Below, one piece after another: positions 1 through 7,831 of a DNA stretch of 33,478 nucleotides (position 1 is the stretch's first letter; every line of letters starts with the position of its first letter). Both the position numbers and the translations under genes were made by a program. Below the pieces are notes generated by a model. It searched no databases, was not told where the DNA came from, and saw nothing but the letters and a program-made list of their open reading frames with translations. The stretch comes from Pseudomonadota bacterium (GTDB lineage Bacteria; Pseudomonadota; Alphaproteobacteria; Sphingomonadales; Sphingomonadaceae), in the NCBI GenBank assembly GCA_021794525.1, contig JAJYQP010000077.1, positions 1 to 33,478 of the forward strand, given 5' to 3'.

Positions 1-91
1 ACCTTCGGCCTGGCTGCTGATGATCCTGGGATTCGGTGCTGCCGGTGCTGCCATGCGGCGGCGCGGCACGGTTCGCGCGGCGGTCTGCTGA
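1..91 (+). CDS. PEP-CTERM sorting-domain protein, C-terminal end only
   Basis: Frame 2 reads PSAWLLMILGFGAAGAAMRR and then RGTVRAAVC before a TGA at 89-91. Base 1 fits the last base of a Glu codon, which would complete a Pro-Glu-Pro motif. A PEP motif, one hydrophobic segment with the usual W, M and GFG positions, and an Arg-rich end together form the PEP-CTERM signal. In this family the signal directs an exported protein to the exosortase/archaeosortase-type sorting machinery at the inner membrane. The body of the protein is outside the window, so its function is unknown. It converges on the rlpA-like gene 23 bp downstream. Confidence 0.8.
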   Translation, partial: PSAWLLMILGFGAAGAAMRRRGTVRAAVC

Positions 92-114
92 CGGCGCGCG
101 CGCGGCGGGGCGGC

Positions 115-624
115 TCAGTCGAGGAGAGTGAGCCGAACCCGCCCGCTGCCGGGCGCGATCAGGCCCAGCCGCTCGGCAGCGGCGCGGCTGACGTCGATCA
201 CGCGGCCGCCATGGAAGGGCCCGCGGTCGTTGATGCGCACCACCACGCTGCGGCCGTTGCCGGCGTTGGTGACGCGGACCTTGCTGCCGAAGGGCAGGGT
301 GCGGTGCGCGGCGGTGAGTTCGCTCATGTCGAAGCGCTCGCCGCTCGCGGTGCGGCGGCCATCGAACTGGCGGCCGTAGTAGGAGGCCATGCCGGCACCC
401 AGGTCGCGCCCGGACAGTGAGTCATCCGTAGGGGGCTGGGTGTGCTCGATGGTGGCAAGGTCGACCGCGCCATTGCCCGGAACAGGCTCGGCGGGAAGCT
501 GGCGGAAGCCGGTGAAGCTCGCATCGAACCCGCCTGACGGCGCCGCCTCGGACGGACGCGCGGCGCTCGTGGGCACTACAAGCGATAGAGCCAGCAGCGC
601 GCTGCGGACACGAAATCTGGACAT
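115..624 (-). CDS. rlpA: RlpA-like septal ring / peptidoglycan-associated protein (double-psi beta-barrel)
   Basis: This 169-residue protein has a Sec signal peptide (about 1-22, ending near TSAA), a low-complexity linker, and an RlpA double-psi beta-barrel at about 78-168. Family landmarks visible are ASYYG (80-84), TASGE (92-96), LTAAHRTLPFG (103-113) and NDRGPF (132-137), with the conserved acidic positions E96 and D133. RlpA proteins bind, and in some species cleave, denuded glycan strands at the division septum. This copy lacks the C-terminal SPOR domain and has no lipobox cysteine, so it is a short secreted form and enzymatic activity is not assured. A GGGAGG ribosome site lies 8 nt before the ATG. 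Confidence 0.88.
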   Translation of the reverse strand: MSRFRVRSALLALSLVVPTSAARPSEAAPSGGFDASFTGFRQLPAEPVPGNGAVDLATIEHTQPPTDDSLSGRDLGAGMASYYGRQFDGRRTASGERFDMSELTAAHRTLPFGSKVRVTNAGNGRSVVVRINDRGPFHGGRVIDVSRAAAERLGLIAPGSGRVRLTLLD

Positions 625-818
625 CGAACGGACCTCCCGTGCGGTGCCAGCGTCTTACCCCAGGCTTTGCCGCGAGTCCTTAACCGCCGCGCTGCTCACC
701 CCACCGGTTACACCGCTCGTCCCGCTTTGGTGCCAGTTGGCTGGCGCGCCGCTGGGATTTCCGCGGAATTACTGCTCGGCTTGTAATCTGCCGCGAGTCC
801 GCCGCACGCAAAGCAAAT

Positions 819-842
819 GGGGCCGGCATCGCTGCCGACCCC
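819..842 (-). terminator. Rho-independent-type terminator hairpin
   Basis: Read on the minus strand this is a 10-bp stem (one G-U pair) around a 4-nt loop, followed by ATTTGCTTTGC. It starts four bases after the TGA of the candidate small gene at 847-957. The plus strand lacks a U-rich tail there, so the minus strand is the likely direction. Confidence 0.5.
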
Positions 843-846
843 ACTC

Positions 847-957
847 TCACCGATGCGTGGTCATTCCCGAAGGAACGAGCTTGGCATCCGATGTTTCGCC
901 CTCCTTCTGCACCGAGGCGCAGAGATCGGGGTCTGTCACCGGCGCTCGCACCGGCAT
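847..957 (-). CDS. Possible small protein (36 aa), unrecognised
   Basis: The ORF starts with ATG, has a GGAGG ribosome site 10 nt upstream, and ends 4 nt before a minus-strand hairpin terminator. It begins MPVRAPVTDPDLCASVQKEG, is soluble, has one Cys, and shows no signal peptide or membrane segment. Third codon positions are mostly G or C, like the long genes here. The same frame stays open upstream of the ATG back to about 1060, so it may be the end of a longer, broken gene. I do not recognise the family. The support is contextual only (ribosome site, codon use, terminator). Confidence 0.35.
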   Translation of the reverse strand: MPVRAPVTDPDLCASVQKEGETSDAKLVPSGMTTHR

Positions 958-1453
958 CCGGATCCACCCTCCGGCGGGTTCGGCGGTCGAGTGCGCCGGG
1001 CCGAAGCCTTCGCTGCTCTCGCTTACCCCACCCTCAACGGGCAGTTCCGCGGTCGGATGTCACGTGCCGGGCCCTCGAGCGGCTGCGCTTCCTCCGGTCC
1101 GAAGACCTTCCGAAACGCCTCCTCGGGCACCGGCCGGACGATCCGGCCCGTGAACGGAACGACTTCGCACTTCCCTCAACGTCCCCCTTGCTTCCGGCCG
1201 AGGCCGTTGGCATGGGTTTCTCCGGATGTGCGGGACAGATCCCGTCACGTCATCCCGGTTTGAAATCTTCCAGATCTTTCCAGTGGTTAGACCTTCAAGA
1301 CCGGAAGGGTTTCGCCCCGTTCCGATGAGTTGAAACTGCGCCGCGATGGCCGATTCGACAAGGTTGCAAGCCCGAGCTTTTCCACTGTCCCCCGATTTCG
1401 CTGTGGACGAGAGTGGATAAGTCATCGTTTCGTCGCAAAAGCATAACGCGAAA
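958..1453. other. Gene-poor region between argG and the small ORF
   Basis: No convincing complete gene is visible. On the minus strand an Arg/Ser-rich 59-codon ORF (1034-1213) has a GGAGA site 6 nt before its ATG. A second frame (about 1023-1172) has coding-like codon use but no start, and reads EVVPFTGRIVRPVPEEAFRK in part. A perfect short dyad, CGGGA-CAGA-TCCCG, lies near 1230-1245. Bases 1260-1453 hold nothing I can name. Confidence 0.4.
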
Positions 1454-2683
1454 TTATCTGTCTCTTTTTGCCAGTAGCCGTAGCCGCAGGGCATTGAGCT
1501 TGATGAAACCGCCTGAATCCTTCTGGTCATAGGCACCGGCGTCGTCCTCGAAGGTCACATGAGCTTCGGAATAAAGGCTATGCGGCGATCTGCGGCCGAC
1601 CACGCTGGCCTGGCCCTTGTAAAGCTTCAGCCGCACCGTTCCGCTTACCTTCGCCTGGCTGAGGTCGCAGGCCGCCTGGAGCATCTCGCGCTCGGGACTG
1701 AACCAGAGGCCGTTGTAGACGAGTTCCGCATATCGCGGCATCAGCTCGTCCTTGAGATGCGCCGCGCCGCGGTCGAGCGTGATCTGCTCGATCCCGCGAT
1801 GCGCACGGGCGTAGATCTCGCCCCCGGGCGTCTCGTACATCCCGCGGCTCTTCATCCCCACGAAGCGGTTCTCGACGAGGTCGAGCCGCCCGATGCCGTG
1901 CCTGCGACCAAGTTCGTTGAGCGCCGCCAGCAGCGCGGCCGGGCTCATTGCTTCACCGTTCAGGGCAACCCCGTCGCCCTTCTCGAATTCGATCGTGATG
2001 TATTCAGGCGCATCAGGCGCATCCTCGGGATTGACCGTGCGCGAATAGACGTAGTCGGGCGTCTCCTCCCATGGGTCCTCGAGCACCTTGCCCTCCGACG
2101 AGGTATGCAGGAGGTTCGCGTCGGTCGAGAACGGGGTCTCGCCGCGCTTGTCCTTCGGCACCTGGATCTGATGCGCCTCTGCCCATGCGATCAGCGCGGT
2201 GCGGCTGGTGAGGTCCCATTCGCGCCACGGGGCGATCACCTTGATGTCCGGGTCGAGCGCGTAAGCGGACAGCTCGAAGCGGACCTGGTCGTTGCCCTTG
2301 CCGGTGGCGCCATGGGCGATGGCGTCGGCGCCGGTCTCATGCGCGATCTCGACGAGGCGCTTGGAGATCAGCGGGCGCGCGATGCTGGTGCCGAGCAGGT
2401 AATCGCCCTCATAACGAGCGTTCATTCGCATCATCGGGAAGACGAAGTCGCGGACGAATTCTTCGCGCAGGTCCTCGATGAAGATGTGCCTGTCGGGAAT
2501 GCCCATCGCCCGCGCCTTGTCGCGCGCGGGGCCGAGTTCCTCGCCCTGGCCCAGGTCGGCTGTGAAGGTCACCACCTCGACCCCGCGCTCGGTCTCGAGC
2601 CACTTCGCGATCACCGAGGTGTCGAGCCCGCCCGAATAGGCGAGGACGACGCGCTTGATGGCGGGATCGGCGGGGCTGGTCAT
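1454..2683 (-). CDS. argG: Argininosuccinate synthase
   Basis: This enzyme joins citrulline and aspartate with ATP to make argininosuccinate, the penultimate step of arginine synthesis, in the cytoplasm. The 409-residue length fits the family. The N-terminal ATP-binding motif AYSGGLDTS is at 15-23, and further conserved stretches include [14 protein letters not shown] and [10 protein letters not shown]. The ATG is preceded by AAGGA at good spacing. The partner argH is about 19 kb away in this window, so the last two arginine steps are not in one operon. It is divergent from the S46 peptidase, and a large palindrome lies in the shared upstream region. Confidence 0.97.
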   Translation of the reverse strand: MTSPADPAIKRVVLAYSGGLDTSVIAKWLETERGVEVVTFTADLGQGEELGPARDKARAMGIPDRHIFIEDLREEFVRDFVFPMMRMNARYEGDYLLGTSIARPLISKRLVEIAHETGADAIAHGATGKGNDQVRFELSAYALDPDIKVIAPWREWDLTSRTALIAWAEAHQIQVPKDKRGETPFSTDANLLHTSSEGKVLEDPWEETPDYVYSRTVNPEDAPDAPEYITIEFEKGDGVALNGEAMSPAALLAALNELGRRHGIGRLDLVENRFVGMKSRGMYETPGGEIYARAHRGIEQITLDRGAAHLKDELMPRYAELVYNGLWFSPEREMLQAACDLSQAKVSGTVRLKLYKGQASVVGRRSPHSLYSEAHVTFEDDAGAYDQKDSGGFIKLNALRLRLLAKRDR

Positions 2684-2723
2684 TGGCGGGGTCCTTGGCT
2701 GAAAGCGGAGGCGGCGCGCGCAT

Positions 2724-2907
2724 AGACCCTGTTTCCCTGAGATGGAAGCGTCGTCATCCTGACGCGACCCCGAGGGGGCGGGCCGATCTGGCTCCGGCGC
2801 AGCGTTGCTCGTCGGTCACTATGCAACGGCATGGCTTCCTCCTCGCGCCTCCCGCCGGAGCCAAATCGGCTCCGTGCCGACGCTTCCATCTCAGGGAAAC
2901 AGGGTCT
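2724..2907. repeat. Large imperfect palindrome (MITE-like or structured element)
   Basis: The outer arms 2724-2753 and 2878-2907 are perfect 30-bp inverted copies, beginning AGACCCTGTTTCCC. Inner arms 2782-2799 and 2853-2870 pair over 18 bp with one mismatch, and a short CGTTGC/GCAACG pair sits near the centre. The whole 184 bp can fold as one long hairpin on either strand. It fills most of the argG/S46-peptidase intergenic region, so the promoters of both genes must lie in or beside it. No clear target-site duplication was seen. Confidence 0.8.
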
Positions 2908-2973
2908 GACCAGGCTGGACTGGCAGGGGCAATCGGCTAGTGCGTCCCCACCATTTTCGAGAGGAGTCGCTCC

Positions 2974-5025
2974 ATGTCCCGTATCGTGCCCGTCCTGGGC
3001 TGTGCCTCGCTGATCGCTCTTGCTGCCGCGACCGCGCCGCTGCGCGCCGAGGAAGGCATGTGGACCTTCGACGGTTTCCCCACCGATCGTGTCCGCGCAG
3101 AATACGGCTGGGCACCCGACAAGGCGTGGCTGGGCCGGGTGCAGGCGGCCGCGGTGCGCCTGACCGGCGGTTGCTCGGCCAGCTTCGTTTCCGGCCAGGG
3201 CCTCATTCTCACCAACCACCACTGCGTCGCTAGCTGCGTCTTTGACAACTCGACCGGTGAGAATGACCTTCTCAACAAGGGCTTCATCGCCGGGCAGCGT
3301 GAGAACGAGCTGAAGTGCCCCGGCCAGCAGGCCGAGGTCGTGACGAAAATCAGCGACGTGACCGACGCGGTGAAGGGCGCCTACGCCGGCCTCGAGGGCG
3401 AGGCGCTCACCAAGGCGCGCGATGCCAAGATCGCCGAGATCGAAAAGGCGGGCTGCACCGACACCAGGATGACTCGCTGCCAGGTCGTGAGCCTGTTCGG
3501 CGGCGGGCAGTACAAGCTCTACACCTATCGCAAATATTCCGACGTACGCCTGGTGTGGGCGCCCGAGGACCGGGCCGCGACCTTCGGCGGCGATCCCGAC
3601 AACTTCAACTTCCCGCGCTATTCGATGGATGCGAGCTTCCTGCGCGCCTACGAAAACGGCAAGCCGATCAAGACGCCGCAGCACCTGAAGTGGAACCCGC
3701 GCGCGCCCAAGGAAGGCGAAATCACCTTCGTCGTCGGCAACCCGGGATCGACGAGCCGGCTGTGGACCGGCAGCCAGCTCGCCTTCGAGCGCGAGCTGCG
3801 GGTGCCGACCACCGTCGCCACCTTCTCCGAACTGCGCGGCCGGCTGATCCGCGCGATGGAGGAAAGCCCCGAAAAGGCGCGCGAGGGGCTCGACACGCTG
3901 AACGGGCTGGAGAACAGCCTCAAGGTCTATCTCGGCCGGATGAAGGCGTTGGGCGATCCGGCCTTCACTGCCAAGCTGGCGTCGGCCGAAGCGGACCTCA
4001 AGGCCAAGAGCGCCGGCAATGCAGCAATCGGCGATCCCTGGGCTGAGATCGACAAGGCGATGACCGCCTATCGCGGGCTCTACCTCCCCTATCGCTTCAC
4101 CCAGCCCGGCGGCGACCTTTATAGCTATGCGGAGGCGCTGGTGCTGGCCGCACAGGAGCGGGCCAAGCCCAATGCGGAGCGCCTGCCCGGCTTCACCGAC
4201 AGCGCGCTGCCACTGACCGAGAAGCAGATCCTCGACCAGCGGCCGATCTACCCCTGGCTCGACGAGCTGACCATGAGCTGGAGCCTGTCGAAGGCGCGCG
4301 AATACCTCGGCGTGGACGATCCGGATTCGAAGCTCCTGCTGGGCAAGGAAAGCCCCGAGGCGCTGGCGAAGCGGCTGGTTGCGGGCAGCAAGCTGGCCGA
4401 TCCCGCGGTGCGCAAGGCGCTGTGGGACGGCGGGCTCGCCGCAGTGGAGGCTTCGGACGATCCGATGATCCAGTATGCGCTCAAGCTTTCCGACCGCCAG
4501 CGCGCGCTGAAGAAGGCGGTCGATGCCGCCTATGCAGGGCCCTTGGCGCTCGCTGGAGCGAAGCTCGCCGACGCGCGCTTCGCGGCTTATGGCGATGCGA
4601 ACTACCCCGACGCGACATTCACGCTGCGGATCAGCTATGGCCAGGTGAAGGGCTGGGAAGAGCGCGGCCGGACCGTGCCGTTCCAGACTACGCTGGGCGG
4701 CACCTTCGACCGGGCGACCGGGGCGGAGCCGTTCGACCTGCCTTCGAAATTCGCGGTGAACGAGGCGAAGATCGACAAGGCGGTGACCTATGATTTCGTC
4801 ACCACCAACGACATCATCGGCGGCAATTCGGGCAGCCCGGTGATCGACCGTGCCGGCGGCGTGATCGGCGCGGCCTTCGACGGCAACATCCACTCGCTGG
4901 GCGGCAACTATGGCTATGACGGCACGCTGAACCGCACCGTGGCGGTCTCCACCGCGGCGGTGCAGGAGGCGCTGGAGACGATCTACCCGGCGCCCGCGCT
5001 GGTCAAGGAACTGGCCGCCAAGTGA
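2974..5025 (+). CDS. S46 family dipeptidyl-peptidase (DPP7/DPP11-like)
   Basis: This 683-residue protein begins with a Sec signal peptide (cleavage near residue 25) and is probably periplasmic. S46 enzymes release dipeptides from the N-terminus of peptides. The chymotrypsin-like catalytic set is visible: His in TNHHC (H83), Asp in the YSMDASF stretch (D219), and Ser in GGNSGSP (S619). The specificity position follows in FDGN. In characterised members, Gly there goes with the DPP7-like hydrophobic preference and Arg with the DPP11 acidic preference, so a DPP7-like preference is inferred. An AGGAG site precedes the ATG by 7-8 nt. Confidence 0.93.
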   Translation: MSRIVPVLGCASLIALAAATAPLRAEEGMWTFDGFPTDRVRAEYGWAPDKAWLGRVQAAAVRLTGGCSASFVSGQGLILTNHHCVASCVFDNSTGENDLLNKGFIAGQRENELKCPGQQAEVVTKISDVTDAVKGAYAGLEGEALTKARDAKIAEIEKAGCTDTRMTRCQVVSLFGGGQYKLYTYRKYSDVRLVWAPEDRAATFGGDPDNFNFPRYSMDASFLRAYENGKPIKTPQHLKWNPRAPKEGEITFVVGNPGSTSRLWTGSQLAFERELRVPTTVATFSELRGRLIRAMEESPEKAREGLDTLNGLENSLKVYLGRMKALGDPAFTAKLASAEADLKAKSAGNAAIGDPWAEIDKAMTAYRGLYLPYRFTQPGGDLYSYAEALVLAAQERAKPNAERLPGFTDSALPLTEKQILDQRPIYPWLDELTMSWSLSKAREYLGVDDPDSKLLLGKESPEALAKRLVAGSKLADPAVRKALWDGGLAAVEASDDPMIQYALKLSDRQRALKKAVDAAYAGPLALAGAKLADARFAAYGDANYPDATFTLRISYGQVKGWEERGRTVPFQTTLGGTFDRATGAEPFDLPSKFAVNEAKIDKAVTYDFVTTNDIIGGNSGSPVIDRAGGVIGAAFDGNIHSLGGNYGYDGTLNRTVAVSTAAVQEALETIYPAPALVKELAAK

Positions 5026-5032
5026 TGCCTGG

Positions 5033-5058
5033 GGCGGGGCGCCCGCAAGCGTCCCGCC
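5033..5058. terminator. Hairpin between convergent genes
   Basis: A 10-bp GC-rich stem (GGCGGGGCGC with its complement, one G-T pair) around a 6-nt loop fills the 34-bp gap between the S46 peptidase and the fatty acid synthase gene. There is no T-run on either side, so it is a plausible bidirectional terminator rather than a textbook one. Confidence 0.45.
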
Positions 5059-5059
5059 A

Positions 5060-6343
5060 CTACTCCGCCGCCTGCCGCAGCGCCGGGTCGAGGTGCCATG
5101 TCGGCACGCTCGCCGCAGCACGCAGGCGCGCGGATTCCGCCTCGATGTAGTCGCGCGTCATCGGGATGGCCGCGCGGTCCTTAACGTAGAGGATCTGCCA
5201 GTTGACCATCGTCCCGTGGCGGAAGCTTTGCTCGGCCCCGGCGAGGTAGAACAGCCACATCCGGTAAAACTGCTCGTCGTACAGTGCCTCGATCTCCTCG
5301 CGGTGCATGACGGTGCGGTTGTACCATTCCTCCAGCGTGTGGCAGTAGTGGAAGCGCATCCCCTCCACGTCCATGATCTGCCAGCCCGCCCGCTCGCTCT
5401 CGGTGACGAGTTCGGAGAGGGCAGGGATATAGCCGCCGGGGAAGATGTATTTGCGTGTCCAGGCGTCAGTGTGTCCCGGCGGGCCGGTTCGCCCGCAGCA
5501 GTGGCTGAGCATGACGCCATCGGGCTTCAACAGCCGGTGGGTATGCTCGTAGAACTGCGGGTAGTGGATCGTGCCGACGTGTTCGAGCAGGCCCACCGAG
5601 CTGATCCGGTCGAAGCTGCCGGTGACCTCGCGATAGTCCATGAGCTCGAACTTCACCCGATCGGCCAGCCCTTCCGCCTCCGCCCGTTCCTTGCAGAAGG
5701 CGATCTGGTCGGGCGCGAGGGCGACGCCGGTTACCTCGACATCGTAGTGCTTCGCAAGAAACAGCGCGAAGCCGCCCCAGCCGCAGCCGATATCGAGCAC
5801 CCGCATCCCCGGCTTGATGAACATCTTGGCCGCGACATGCGCCTTCTTGTCCACCTGCGCCTGCTCCAGGCTGTTCGCCGGGTCACGGTAATAGGCCATG
5901 GTGTACTGCCGGTCCTCGTCGAGGAACAGCTCATAGAGGCGGCGGGTGAGGTTGTAGGTGTGCTCGGCGTTCTTGCGCGCGCGGCCCTTGGGGTTGAAGC
6001 CATCGACCGCCGCCAGCGCCTTTTCGGCGAGTCTGCGCACCGGCCCCTGCGCCTGGATCGCCGCATCCCCGTGGCGCTTCGAGTTCATAGTGAAGAACAG
6101 GATCAGGTCGCGGATGTCGTGCGGCGGCTCGACGACCAGCCAGCCCCACATGAAGGCCTCTCCCGCGCCGACCTGCGGGTGGCGGGCAATATGGGTGGCG
6201 GCCTTCGGGTGGGTAAGCCTGATGTTTATCGGCGCCTCGGCACCCTCTCCGGCGCCATAGCGATAGATCTTGCCGTCATGGTCGGTGACGACCAGTCGGC
6301 CCCTGACGATTACCTGGTTCAGCAGCTTGTCCAGCAACCACAT
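5060..6343 (-). CDS. cfa: Cyclopropane-fatty-acyl-phospholipid synthase
   Basis: This SAM-dependent enzyme adds a methylene bridge to cis double bonds of membrane phospholipid acyl chains, usually in stationary phase or under stress. The protein has an N-terminal lipid-binding region and a class I methyltransferase domain with VLDIGCGWGG, followed by the LLEHVG and FPGGYIP stretches typical of CFA synthases. I chose the ATG at 6343 (MWLLDKLLNQ), giving 427 residues. The frame extends to a TTG at 6400, but those 19 extra residues look unlike the family. It stands 75 bp from the molybdoenzyme gene on the same strand. Confidence 0.92.
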   Translation of the reverse strand: MWLLDKLLNQVIVRGRLVVTDHDGKIYRYGAGEGAEAPINIRLTHPKAATHIARHPQVGAGEAFMWGWLVVEPPHDIRDLILFFTMNSKRHGDAAIQAQGPVRRLAEKALAAVDGFNPKGRARKNAEHTYNLTRRLYELFLDEDRQYTMAYYRDPANSLEQAQVDKKAHVAAKMFIKPGMRVLDIGCGWGGFALFLAKHYDVEVTGVALAPDQIAFCKERAEAEGLADRVKFELMDYREVTGSFDRISSVGLLEHVGTIHYPQFYEHTHRLLKPDGVMLSHCCGRTGPPGHTDAWTRKYIFPGGYIPALSELVTESERAGWQIMDVEGMRFHYCHTLEEWYNRTVMHREEIEALYDEQFYRMWLFYLAGAEQSFRHGTMVNWQILYVKDRAAIPMTRDYIEAESARLRAAASVPTWHLDPALRQAAE

Positions 6344-6418
6344 CGGCCAACGCCCCGTTATCCCTGCTCCCACCCAGGTTTTGACAGCGCGCGGGAGCAA
6401 GTCAACGGTGGGCGGTGG

Positions 6419-7159
6419 TCAGATGCCCGCATACCATTGGTAACCGGCCCGGTCCTCCCAGTAGCCGCCCTTGCCGCCGCCAATCCCCTCGAGCGAGGCG
6501 ACGGCCTCGATACCCGTAAGGTATTTCGCCTGCTTGTAGCCTAGCTGCCGCTCGATCCGCATTCTGAGCGGCGCGCCATTGCGGACAGGTAGCGGGGCAC
6601 CGTTGAGCATGTGCGCCACGATGGTCTGCGGGTGGCGCGCGTCCTCCAGATCGACGCTCTCGTAATAGGCCGCGCCGGACAATTCGTCCGCACAGCGGAA
6701 GACGATGAAGCGTGCCTCTCGCTTCAGCCCCGCCTGGTCGAGCAGGACGCGCAACTGGGGTCCGGTCCACTCGCCGATCGCGCTCCAGCCTTCGACGCAG
6801 TCATGCCGGGTGATCTGGCTGCGCTGGGGGAGGGCGCGGATGTCGTCGAGCGAGAGTTCCATTGGTCGCTCGACCAGACCGCCCACTCTGAGCCGCCAGT
6901 TCGCAAAGCCGGTCGCCGCCTGCTCGCGGTAGTCGCCATCGCCGGGATTTACCGAGCCATTGCCGCGGAAGAAGGGCGAGATATCGGCCGTGGTATATTC
7001 CGGCGCCAGCGCCCCGGGCGGATTGAGCAGACGGTGCGCTGCGCGGTGCCAGCCGTCCGCCGCATTCAGCAGGCTTGCCCCCGGCGCGGTCTCGGCGATG
7101 CGATTGCAGCCTGACGCGTACAGCGCGCCGGCGGCAGCGAGAAAATTCCTACGCCGCAT
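6419..7159 (-). CDS. Exported molybdopterin-dependent oxidoreductase (sulfite-oxidase fold)
   Basis: The 246-residue protein starts MRRRNFLAAAGALYASGC, a twin-arginine-type signal that suggests export of the folded, cofactor-loaded enzyme. The C18 context is only a borderline lipobox. The sulfite-oxidase-like core carries the presumptive Mo-ligand cysteine in RHDCVEGWSAIGEWTG (C121), then the LRMRIERQLGYKQAKYL region. It resembles MsrP/YedY-type single-domain enzymes, but the neighbour is a cytochrome b rather than the MsrQ type, so a methionine-sulfoxide substrate should not be assumed. The start overlaps the end of the cytochrome b gene by 11 bp. A GTG 12 bp further upstream is the alternative start. 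Confidence 0.85.
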   Translation of the reverse strand: MRRRNFLAAAGALYASGCNRIAETAPGASLLNAADGWHRAAHRLLNPPGALAPEYTTADISPFFRGNGSVNPGDGDYREQAATGFANWRLRVGGLVERPMELSLDDIRALPQRSQITRHDCVEGWSAIGEWTGPQLRVLLDQAGLKREARFIVFRCADELSGAAYYESVDLEDARHPQTIVAHMLNGAPLPVRNGAPLRMRIERQLGYKQAKYLTGIEAVASLEGIGGGKGGYWEDRAGYQWYAGI

Positions 7160-7820
7160 CGGTGCGCCCACCCGTGATCATGTCGCGGATCTGCCGCACC
7201 GGTCCCGAGGCGAGAACAAGCCCGGTGTGGACTAGGAAAAATCCGAACAGCCCGAAGGCGAAGATGAAATGGAGCGAGCGGGCCGATTGGCGCCCGCCCA
7301 TCAGTTCGATCAGCCAGCTAAAGCTCGGCCCCATTCCCGGGCTGATCGCGATGCCGGTCAACACCATGCCAGGCAGGAACACGCCGAGCACGACGCCATA
7401 GGCCAGCTTCTGGAGGACATTGTACTTGCCGCCGCCGTGGTCGAAATCGAATTTCAGATGCGCGCGGGTGTCGGCCCAGATCGCAGACGGGCGCCGCTCC
7501 GCGCGCGTGGTGGCGACGTCACGGGTGAAGTGGCGATTGGCAAGCATCGCGACCCAGGCAAACAGCAGCAGTAGCGCGAAGGGCCAGGCGGCAAGAATGT
7601 GCCAGTCGCGCGCGGTCGCGAGGCTGTAGTGGCCCGGGATGGTCATCCAGTCGGGAAAGCGCGGCACCGCCAGCCATTCCTGCCCTTCGGCAAAGCCCCA
7701 CTTGCCCCAGTAGAGGCGCGGGTGGGCGTTGGAGATGGTGAGGCCCGACATGAACAGCGTGACCACGCATGCGAGGTTGAGCCAGTGCCAGATGCGGGTA
7801 CTCAGGGTGTGCTTAGCCAT
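7149..7820 (-). CDS. Membrane cytochrome b (b561 / Ni-Fe-hydrogenase b-type family)
   Basis: This 223-residue, four-helix membrane protein has histidines placed as b-heme ligands: H12 (RIWHWLN), H74 (RDWHILA), H184 (RSLHFIF) and H198 (FLVHTGL). Such subunits carry electrons between the quinol pool and an exported redox enzyme. The gene overlaps the downstream molybdoenzyme gene and follows the reductase gene by 11 bp, so the three are very probably one transcript. I infer that it is the membrane anchor and electron donor or acceptor for the molybdoenzyme. Confidence 0.87.
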   Translation of the reverse strand: MAKHTLSTRIWHWLNLACVVTLFMSGLTISNAHPRLYWGKWGFAEGQEWLAVPRFPDWMTIPGHYSLATARDWHILAAWPFALLLLFAWVAMLANRHFTRDVATTRAERRPSAIWADTRAHLKFDFDHGGGKYNVLQKLAYGVVLGVFLPGMVLTGIAISPGMGPSFSWLIELMGGRQSARSLHFIFAFGLFGFFLVHTGLVLASGPVRQIRDMITGGRTDAA

Positions 7821-7831
7821 TCGCTAATCCC

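Noticed and set aside
1034..1213. 59-codon Arg/Ser-rich ORF with a GGAGA site
   Set aside because: Its composition looks like out-of-frame GC-rich sequence and a competing frame has better codon use, so it is kept only as part of the possible decayed gene.
1400..1425. DnaA-like box (TTATCCACT on the minus strand) near a second partial match
   Set aside because: One near-match and one poor match, with no AT-rich unwinding region, cluster or dnaA/parAB neighbours, are not an origin.
2680..5121. Long minus-strand frame (813 codons) opposite the S46 peptidase gene
   Set aside because: It is the antisense shadow of a clear gene. The translation has no domain, and its 5' end runs through the palindrome.
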